Shown: in pieces, positions 56,394 to 64,000 of the stretch
Layout: each line of letters begins with the position of its first letter
Numbering within the stretch: position 1 is the stretch's first letter
Assembly: GCA_963580285.1 (NCBI GenBank)
Contig: OY757019.1
Location: forward strand, 64,810,587 to 64,874,586
DNA length: 64,000 bases
Direction of reading: 5' to 3'
Origin: Lucinisca nassula
Taxonomy: Eukaryota > Mollusca > Bivalvia > Lucinida > Lucinidae
The notes under the pieces: generated by a model
What the model was told of the DNA's origin: nothing
The model's database searches: none
What the model saw: only the letters and a program-made list of their open reading frames with translations
Position numbers and translations under genes: made by a program

Positions 56394-58440
56394 TTAAGAT
56401 GACTCATACAGCTGTCCCTAGGACTCACACAGCTATCACCACGACATCTATAACTATCACCATGAATCATACAGCTACCACCACGATCCATACAGATATC
56501 TTAATTCACATACAACTGTCACCACGACCCATAGCGCTTTCATCAGCCATATCTCCAGTATTGTCACTATGAACCATTGCTCATACAGCTGTCCATATCA
56601 ATATGACTCACATAGCTTTCCTCATGACTCCTACAGCTGCCACCATGACTTCTTCAGATGTCACCATGTCTCATTCAGCGGTCGCCATGACACATACAGC
56701 TGTTATCATGACTCATACAGCTATCAGCACGACTTCTAGTCGAATCATACGGCGCCCAAAATGACTCGAATATCTTAATTTCATATATAGCTGCCATCAA
56801 AACTTATTTCGTTTTCAACAGTCATATCTCCTGTAGCTATTAGCATAAATTATGCAGCTGTAACCATTGTTCATGTAGCAATCAACGTCGCTTATAAGCC
56901 TGTCAACATGACTCACACGGCTTTCTTTACGACTTCTACAGCTGTCACCATGATTACTTCAGGTGTCACCATGACTCTTACAATGGTACCCATGACACTT
57001 ATAGCTGTCACCATGACTCATACAGCTATCACCATTGCTCGCATCCATCTCACCAAGACTGATATAGCTTTGATCGTGTCTAATACAGCGATCACTATAA
57101 CTAATACAGCTGCCACGACGAGTCATATAATGACTAATACAGCCATCACGATGACTCATACAGCTGTCAACATGACTCATACAGCTATTACCGTAACTCA
57201 TACAGCTTTTACCATGACTCTGATATCTATCAGCACGCCTTTTAAATCTTTCACTAAGACACATACATATACCGCTATTAAACATTTAGATGTCACCTTG
57301 ACTTTTAAAGCTATTGCCATGACCAATACAGCTGTCACCATTTCCAATTCAGCTGTTAACATCAATCATACCATGACTCACACATCTGTCATCATGGCAA
57401 ATGCTGTCTTCAGTATGACTACTACAGCTGTCAATATAATTAATACACCTTTCAAAATGGCTCATACGGCTGTCAGCATGGCTTACACAGCTATCACCAT
57501 GACAACAGATTTCACCGTGACGCTTACAACTGTCACCATAATTCATGCAGCTCTAACCGTTATCACTACAGCTATCACCATTATGAATACAACTGTCATC
57601 TTGGTTCATGCAGCTATCTCCGTTACTCATACAGCCATCACTCCGTGCTCATACAGCTGTAAGCATCGCTTATATTTCGTCAGGTGCCATAAAGCTTACA
57701 CTATGCCTGATGCATTGAATAACATGATTGAATAACATGAGTATGCCTAAAGCTGTCTTCACGCCTCATACAGCTATCAGCATGAATCAAACAGCTGTCA
57801 CAATGACTCATTTTGTGACCACCATGATCAATATAGCTATCACCATGACTTATACAGCAAGCGCCGTAAACCTCTATTCAGATCAACAAAGGAAAGACAA
57901 ATACAGCTATCGCAATCACGCATACATCTATCACCATGATTCTTGTAGCTATTACCATAACTCATACTGCTATTAAGATGACTCATACAGCTGTAACCGT
58001 GACTCACGCAGCTACCACCACGACTTCTCCAACCATCACCATGATTCATACAGTTACCAGCATGACTATAACGATATCTTAATTTCAAATACAGCTATCA
58101 CCAAGACCCATAACACTTTCATCAGCCATTTTATCTCATGTACTGTCACTATGATTCGTGCAGCTGTAACCATTGGTCATACAGCTGTCCATATCAACAT
58201 GATGCACACAGCTGCTGTCCTCACGACTCCTACAACTGTCACCATGACTACTTCAGGTGTCATCATGTCTCACACAGCGGTCGCCATGACACATACAGCT
58301 GTCATCATGACGCATACAGTTATCAGCATGACTCGCATAGCTCTCACCATTGCTCACACAACTGTCCCCATGACTAATACAGCTAGCCCCATGACTTACA
58401 ATGTTATCACCATGACTCATTCAGCTGTCACCACCATTAA
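56394..58440 (+). repeat. 21 bp satellite, block III
   Basis: Continues the array beyond mariner. 56870-58090 is colinear with 53760-55110 (TTTACGACTTCTACAGCTGT; TACTTCAGGTGTCACCATGA). Markers GATATCTTAATTTCA at 56770 and 58073. The 275-codon frame 56908-57735 is satellite product. 57858-57895 is a SINE remnant. Confidence 0.9.
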
Positions 58441-58992
58441 AGCCTCCGCGGGTGTAGCGGTTAAGCTACTCGTCTAAGAAACCAGGTATCTTGGGTTCGA
58501 TTTGGGCAGATCATATTTTCTAAGTGCAGATTATATTTCCTTTTCCTTTGGGATCATACGCCTTGCAAACTATATTGCTGTTTCTGAAGGTACTCAATAA
58601 AACCGAGTCTCCGATTTTCGTTTTTTTATTTGATTTGTTTCCAAAGGCAACCGTTACCTCACTGCAGCTCGTGTTAAGTGCCGTGTGGCGGCCGTAAAAA
58701 GTCTCCCCGTCCTTCATCATAGTGCAGATTATATTTTCTTAGCCTCTGGGATAATTGCGTTTGAAAATCGAATATCGCTTAAGCCGGTGGTAGGAGGCGT
58801 ATGCAGCCTTGCAAACTATATTGCTGTGTATGAAGAGACTCAATAAAACCGAGTCTCCGATTTTCGTTCTTGTATGTGTTCTTTATTTCCAAAGGCAACC
58901 TTTCAGCTTTTTATTCTCCAGACTTACGGATAAATCTTTAAACCGAGGTCCCGTTTCTATATGATCTTACCTTCGGTGGGACGAAACATGCC
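58441..58992 (+). mobile_element. tRNA-derived SINE with tandemly duplicated body
   Basis: The head GTGTAGCGGTTAAGCTACTC ... CTTGGGTTCGATTTGGG has tRNA A and B box character. The body occurs twice (58519-58720 and 58721-58910), each with GTGCAGATTATATTT, CCTTGCAAACTATATTGCTG and CTCAATAAAACCGAGTCTCC. The junction carries an ~80 bp module (58654-58735) shared with the TDR element. The end holds the SINE body seen at 6657-6730. Confidence 0.65.
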
Positions 58993-59027
58993 CCAGCACG
59001 CACGCACACACACACACACACACACAC
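58993..59027 (+). repeat. CA microsatellite
   Basis: CACGCACGCA followed by (CA)n of about ten repeats. Confidence 0.9.
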
Positions 59028-59375
59028 AGAGCTGTCACCATGACATAAACCGCTGCCACCGCGACGACTACAACAATCACTACGACTGGTACATGTATGT
59101 ATCACTACCACAGGGACACATTCATTTATTGTCATGGCTCTGGTAGCTATTACCAGGACTTAAACAGCTTCCAACATTACTCCTATAGCTATTCCCATTA
59201 CTCATACTGGTATTAATATGACTAATACAGCCATCACCACAACTCACACAGCTAGCACATTGACTCCTAAAGTTATCACCATGACTCATAAAGCTGCCAC
59301 TATGATTCATACAGCTGTCCCTATGACGTATAAAGCTGTCACAAGACCAATACAGTTGTCGCAACGACTATCACA
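59028..59375 (+). repeat. 21 bp satellite, minor block
   Basis: Diverged ACTCATACAGCTATCACC-like units in the same orientation as blocks I-III. Confidence 0.8.
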
Positions 59376-59714
59376 AGAATCACATAGCCCAGATAACCCT
59401 GTACACTATGATTTTCTGTTCCGTGTTGTAGTCCTTGCTTCCAAAGGATTATTATATATGACTTCACCACAGCTTGTATTTAGGGAATGTGTGGCGGCCG
59501 TCAAACGTCTCCCTGCCCTTGATCATAGCGTGGGTTATATTTTCAAGTCATTTTGGATCCTTGATTCCACTGCGAAAATTTGAGAATAGTTGAGGGTCAC
59601 TGGCTAGGCCTAATTGTGGAAACTAGCTAGTCTGTCCCAGAAAAAAACTTGTACACTACGGGTTTCGGTTCCGTATTGGAGCCCTTGCTTCCAAAGGATT
59701 GCCCATTATATAGA
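59376..59714 (+). repeat. TDR-head module flanked by ~65 bp direct repeats
   Basis: CTTGCTTCCAAAGGATT-containing repeats at 59398-59462 and 59648-59705 bracket a module (59464-59560) with GTGTGGCGGCCGTCAAACGT, similar to one end of the TDR element and to 58654-58735. Confidence 0.6.
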
Positions 59715-60240
59715 ACATCATACAGTTATTACCATGTATCAAATGGCTATCAAGATGTCACCCTTAGCTGCCTTCATAACTCATACAACTATCATCATGA
59801 TTCATTTAGCTGTCATCATGACTCAGTCAGCTATCCCCACGAATCATATTGCTATCACGATTACGACTGTATTACCTTTGCACATACGCTATCACCATGA
59901 CTCATACAACTGTCAACATGACTCATGCAGTTACCACAAATACTCATGCAGCTGTTATGATTAATCTTCAAACTCTCACTATAACTCAAAAAGCCATCAC
60001 CATGACTCATACAGTTTTCACCATGAATCATATTTTAGTCTTACTCTTATAATTACTCTTATAGCTATCACCATTTGTTATACAGCTATCGCCATGATTC
60101 GTACTACTGTAATTGTGTGCCATACAGCTGTCCCCATGATTCATATACCGTCGCTACCATCATGAATCATATAACTACTCTTATAGCTGCCATCTTGGCT
60201 CATACAGATATCAGCATTGCCCATGCAACTGTCAACAAGG
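59715..60240 (+). repeat. 21 bp satellite, last block
   Basis: Diverged units such as ACTCATACAACTGTCAACATG. The array ends where the Penelope-like tail begins. Confidence 0.85.
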
Positions 60241-60249
60241 CCATGAATC

Positions 60250-60525
60250 TGTAAACATTACTTTTTCAAGGCGGTTCTTCTGTCGTGGTTTATTTTCGTT
60301 ATGGTTTGTCTTTAGGTGATTGTGTCGCTTATATCATTTTATTTTGGATAGCCTAATGGCTATTTTGTGGGAAAGTAACTGTCCTTTTGGCTATCCGCTA
60401 TTGATGTTTCCATTAGGGTCTGTTGTTTCATGTTTGCGTTTCTTTCCCTTTGGTGTCTCTGATGGGAGTTGTAGGTTAATGGTATCGATTCCTGATCATT
60501 GCCTCCACTTCTACATTATTATGAC
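60250..60525 (+). mobile_element. Penelope-like 3' region, third copy
   Basis: AAGGCGGTTCTTCTGT, GGCTATTTTGTGGGAAAGTA and GTATCGATTCCTGATCATTG match 17245-17490. More diverged than the copy at 49344. Confidence 0.8.
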
Positions 60526-60729
60526 CAGCTAATGTACTACATGTATCTAACAATCTTCAAGCCAAATATGCATGTTTGAGAGGTATAGATAAACACATAG
60601 TAGTTTTTCGTCACTTTTAGAATATAAAAATATGCAAGTATATAGGTATAACTTTAGCTCTATTGTGATGAATGTTACAAATTTTAAAATTTCTGTAAAA
60701 TGTATAGATCTGTCCATGTTCATTATGCC

Positions 60730-61715
60730 CCCCAACTTCAAAGAAGTTGGGAGGACATATTGATTCTGCTTCGTTCGTCCGTCTGTCCGTCCGTCCGTTA
60801 CGCTTTTTATGCATAACATAACCTAAGAACCTATATGCTAGGGTTTTGAAATTTCATAACCTCATAGAAAATTAGGTGACACGTATTATTTTCTCATCCC
60901 TATCAAGAGTTTGAATTTTTCTTTTTGATAAAATCTTTTCAGCAGAATATCTCAAAACCTAGAAGAGTTAGAGCCTTGAAAATTTGTGAATAATTTGGTG
61001 GTGATGATTAGATGACTTCATTAACTTTTGACTAAATTCCGAAAAATACTTCATGAGTAATGACCCTTTGTTACTTTGGGTATTTGTACATTGTATGCTT
61101 TGTGATACATAGCATAACTTAAGAACCATGTATGCTAGGGCTTTGAAATGTAATATATGGATTCCTCATGGAAAATTAGGAGACACGATTTTTTTTTCTC
61201 ATTCGGATTATGCCCCTTTCAAGAGTTATTGCCTTGATTTTTATTTTGATAAAATTTTGTCAGCAAAATATCTCAAAATCCATTGAAGCTAGAGCTTTGA
61301 AAGTTGGTGAATAGATTTGTGGTGATGAGTTATGATCCGTTGTCACTTTGGACATTTGTATATTTTGTGATGCATAGCATAACTTAAGAACCGTGTATGC
61401 TAGGGTTTTGAAATTTCATATATAATCTTCTCATGTAAAATTAGCAGACAACGTGTTTTTTTCTCCTTATCCGGATTATGCCATTTTCAAGTGTTATTGC
61501 CCTTTGATTTTTTATATAAAATCTTGTCAGCAAAATATCTCAAAAACTATAAGAGCTAGAGCCTTGAAAGTTGGTAAATAGATTGGTTGTGATGAGTAGA
61601 TGACCTGATGAACTTTTGACTAAATTCCGAAAAAATAATTCATGAGTTATGGCCTTTTGTCAGTTTGGGTATTTGTACATTGTATGTTTTGTGATGCATA
61701 GCATAGCGTAAGAAA
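60730..61715 (+). repeat. Hairpin-CCGT-tandem element 2
   Basis: Starts with the perfect hairpin CCCAACTTC-AAA-GAAGTTGGG (about 60733-60753), then GTCCGTCTGTCCGTCCGTCC (about 60777-60796), then three units of about 280 bp (TAAGAACC anchors near 60826, 61112, 61389) with TATGCTAGGGTTTTGAAATT, GAAAATTAGGTGACACG and AATATCTCAAAACC. Confidence 0.8.
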
Positions 61716-61719
61716 CGTG

Positions 61720-61805
61720 TGCCAGTGGAGTCGATAGAGTGCTGGACTACGAATCAGATTGTCGATTATGAAACAGAGGGTCGTGAGTTCAAACGCCGGT
61801 GGAGG
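61720..61805 (+). mobile_element. tRNA-Arg(ACG)-like SINE head or tRNA pseudogene
   Basis: GCCAGTGGAGTCGATAGAGT, then GCTGGACTACGAATCAG (anticodon loop with ACG), an extra ~18 bases, then GGTCGTGAGTTCAAACGCC (T-arm-like). Folds only partly as a tRNA because of the insertion. Followed by a T-rich stretch (61818-61850). Confidence 0.5.
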
Positions 61806-61914
61806 AATGGAAATTTGTTTTTTTTTTCTTTTCTTTTCTTTTTTTCTTCATAAACACACATAAACAGTTATCATCTCCCTCGCACAACCAAGCTGTTAGG
61901 GGTGGGGATATTGC

Positions 61915-62260
61915 ATTTATACATGCATACCTGTGTGTGCGTGCGCATGCATGCATGTGTGCATGTATGCGTGCCTGCATATGTGAGTGCATACATGCAT
62001 GTATGTGTGCATGCTTGCATGAGTGTGTGTATGCATGCTTGCATGACTGTATGTGTGCATGCATGTGTGCTTGTGTGGGTGCACACTCATGTACATGCTG
62101 TATGTATGTGTGCATGCAAGAGTACATGCATGCATTTGTGTGTGCGCATGCAAGCGTGTGTGTGCATGCATATGTGTTTGTGCATGCATGCATGTTTGTG
62201 TGCATGTGTTTGTGCATGCATACATATGTGCATGTGTACATGTGTGCACGTTTGCATGAC
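61915..62260. repeat. Alternating purine-pyrimidine tract (TGCA/TGTG-rich)
   Basis: About 340 bp of nearly strict Y-R alternation, such as GTGTGCATGCATGTGTGC. It is open in several frames on both strands (Cys/Met/His/Ala-rich), which is a composition effect. Likely Z-DNA-prone. Confidence 0.85.
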
Positions 62261-62341
62261 TCGCATCCCTCTCAAAAATGACCATTAGTATCTGTCAGTC
62301 TTTTATATTTAAATTGTGATGGAATTTTCCTTGTGTTTCAG

Positions 62342-62421
62342 AATCAACATCGAGGGGAAGAAGGACAGTAAAAGACGCTAAAGGCTGGAAGCATTGAAAT
62401 GAATTATAATTAAGAAATAAA
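62342..62421 (+). other. Candidate terminal exon of a host gene
   Basis: A good splice acceptor (TTTTCCTTGTGTTTCAG, AG at 62340-62341) precedes a purine-rich stretch. One frame reads INIEGKKDSKRR then TAA (62378-62380); the other two frames also stop within ~60 bases. An AATAAA polyadenylation signal follows at 62416-62421, with a T/G-rich stretch after it. No upstream exon is identifiable in the window. Weak candidate only. Confidence 0.2.
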
Positions 62422-62579
62422 TGAAATATTGTCTGGCAACGAAAGTCAGTTGTTTTCTTGCTTACTTTCAGTTTTTTTTTTGGTCATGCCTGCTTTTAAC
62501 ATGGCACGACTTAGGGACCTATTTTTCTGTCCATTTGTTTGTTCATCCACCAGCACACAAAATAGATGTGAAGGCAATG

Positions 62580-62690
62580 ATCAGGAATCGACAAATAAAC
62601 CCACAAAATTGGAAGCAACGTCTCCAAAATTATCTTTACAGTGTTGACGGGGACGTTAAACCTCAAATCAAACAAACAACTCATAATTTC
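62580..62690 (-). mobile_element. Partial SINE-like element
   Basis: CCCACAAAATTGGAAGCAAC, TTACAGTGTTGACGGGGACG and TTAAACCTCAAATCAAACAA match the complement of 25880-25970. Confidence 0.8.
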
Positions 62691-62849
62691 TCCGAGGGAC
62701 TTACAAATTAAATTTTGCAAGTCCCAAGACTCACCATTATTTCGAAATACTTTGGAAAACTGTGTTTTGTACAAATAATTTTGCAGTGGAACTTATAGAT
62801 TTGGACATAGTGAGTTCACAGGACCAATTAGAAAAATGTAAATAGATCA

Positions 62850-63060
62850 CCAATATGCTGATAACCAGTGCAAGTATAGTGCACATTCGTCTTTTAGAAA
62901 CTGACAACGGTCCTTAGATAAGCAGAAGAGGTCGAGATGCTATAGAACATAGTTCGTGATCAAGATCACTTGCAAGAAACATCCTCAGCCTAGAGAGGAT
63001 CAATCGCACGAGCTGATCATTAGCAACTTGCGCATTCAACTGAGCCACTGAGATACTTTA
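62850..63060 (-). mobile_element. tRNA-derived SINE (minus strand), copy 2
   Basis: The minus-strand head ATCTCAGTGGCTCAGTTGAA...CGTGCGATTGATCC has A and B box character. It shares GTGCACATTC, AGAAACTGACAAC and AAGCAGAAG with 47400-47620. Confidence 0.7.
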
Positions 63061-63234
63061 TGGTCACAAAGCTGCTGTTGAAATAAAGTAGGCCTATACT
63101 GTTAAAACAAACTAACAAGTCCGGGAAATGCATACCCATTTAGACCCCACTTCATATAGATGAAAGTAGGGTTGGCAAGGGCATACTTTTTTACCATAAT
63201 CTTATCCACAGCATAGACGTACTATGTACTCATT

Positions 63235-64000
63235 ATACCCCCGGTATACGAGGTATGCTATGGGGTATAATGCTTTCGTCCTGCCGTTCTTCCGTCCGTC
63301 TTTCCGTCTGTCCGCACCAACAAATGGATAGTTAGGTGGCTATGTAAATGGACAGAATCAATGTAAGTCAATAGGATTTATTTCGTTAGACACCGAAATT
63401 ACTTCTTTTCTGTGGCTAAAAGTAGCCACTTAAGTATCGATCCCGCCAAAAATAGCCACATAACTATCCATTTGTGAGAACGTCCGTCCGTCCATCTGTC
63501 CGCCCGATGTCCGTCCATCCTTCTTCCGTCCGTAAACATTGTGGTTAAAGTTTTGCGTCAAAGTTTCTAAGAGATTATATCTTCTGAACCCTTTGATAGA
63601 TTTAGTTGATACTTACACTGAAGTTACATACTGGTCTAAAGATATCATTGATGCATGTCCTAGCCCCACAGTGACCTTGAGGTAAAGGTCAAAGACTTAA
63701 AAAATTATATTTGGTCAAAGTTTTATGACAAAGTTTATAGATGCCTGTATGTTCTAAACTCTAACACAAATTCAGTTGATACTTGCATCAATGTTGCAAA
63801 CCAGTCCAAAGATTTCGTTATGTTTGTCCTTCCCCCACCCAAGGTGATCTCAAGGTCACAGACTTAGAAATTTTACATTTTTTTTTAAGTTTTATGACAA
63901 AGTTTATTGATGCCTGTATGTTCTTAACTCTAAGACAAATCCAATTTATACTTGCATCGAGTTTGCTTAGCAGTCCAAAGATTTTATTGATGCATATCCC
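63235..64000 (+). repeat. Hairpin-CCGT-tandem element 3 (runs off the window)
   Basis: Hairpin ATTATACCCC...GGGGTATAAT (about 63234-63271). CCGT-rich tracts at 63280-63315 and 63481-63530. Then about 180 bp units with AAGTTTTATGACAAAGTTTA, GATGCCTGTATGTTCT and CAGTCCAAAGAT. Continues beyond 64000. Confidence 0.8.

Noticed and set aside
56908..57735. 275-codon open frame, the longest in the satellite
   Set aside because: Same satellite translation (MTHTAIT-like); no domain, no gene structure.
61720..61805. Functional tRNA-Arg(ACG) gene
   Set aside because: An extra ~18 bases between the anticodon and T arms and poor acceptor pairing make a SINE head or pseudogene more likely.
61789..62288. 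Cys/His-rich frames of up to 160 codons on both strands
   Set aside because: Composition effect of the alternating TGCA/TGTG tract; mutually overlapping on both strands.

Overview
The window looks like non-genic, repeat-dominated DNA from a metazoan, most likely a bivalve mollusc. The evidence is the repeat content: APE-type LINEs, a Penelope-like element, a DIRS-like reverse transcriptase, Tc1/mariner transposons, tRNA-derived SINEs, and repeats that begin AACAAGAGGGCCC and end GTGAGCTAAAAA, which I associate with bivalve genomes (recalled, not searched). There are no bacterial-style operons, rRNA genes, CRISPR arrays or intact host genes. The only hint of a host gene is one weak last-exon candidate near 62342.

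Layout. 1-1891: end of a composite element, an unassigned segment with a CRE/TATA promoter-like cluster, and a large hairpin. 1918-3042: eroded DIRS-like RT. 3043-7435: composite elements filled with 145-165 bp internal repeats, then a SINE and further tandem repeats. 7453-12290: internally deleted Tc1 with intact TIRs, tandem copies of a small element with terminal direct repeats (called TDR here), a hairpin-CCGT-tandem element, another Tc1 scrap, and an interspersed repeat. 12480-15930: minus-strand LINE interrupted by a TDR element. 16030-17510: Penelope-like RT and 3' region. 17515-19327: two Tc1 transposase relics. 19606-34640: about 15 kb of tandem arrays with higher-order structure and a near-identical 4.4 kb duplication. 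35321-44440: one plus-strand LINE split by three nested insertions. 45184-49210: two AT-rich satellites built on GATATC palindromes. 49281-60240: a decayed 21 bp satellite (ATGACTCATACAGCTATCACC-like) with SINE, mariner, Penelope and other insertions. 60250-64000: retroelement tails, two more hairpin-CCGT-tandem elements, tRNA-like SINEs and a Z-DNA-prone tract.

Main conclusions. (1) The AACAAGAGG...GTGAGCTAAAAA elements have a head hairpin kept by compensatory changes, subterminal inverted repeats, a microsatellite-like tail and internal tandem repeats that can grow into satellites. This fits Helentron-associated (DINE/Pearl-like) non-autonomous elements read on the opposite strand. (2) The TDR element has roughly 17-20 bp terminal direct repeats shared between tandem copies, and removing one copy rejoins a LINE reading frame. 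(3) The two LINEs share a 3' UTR stem-loop with compensatory base changes. (4) Three unrelated satellites side by side all have a period near 21 bp with a palindromic hexamer per unit. (5) Paralogous satellite blocks give empty sites that order the insertions in time.
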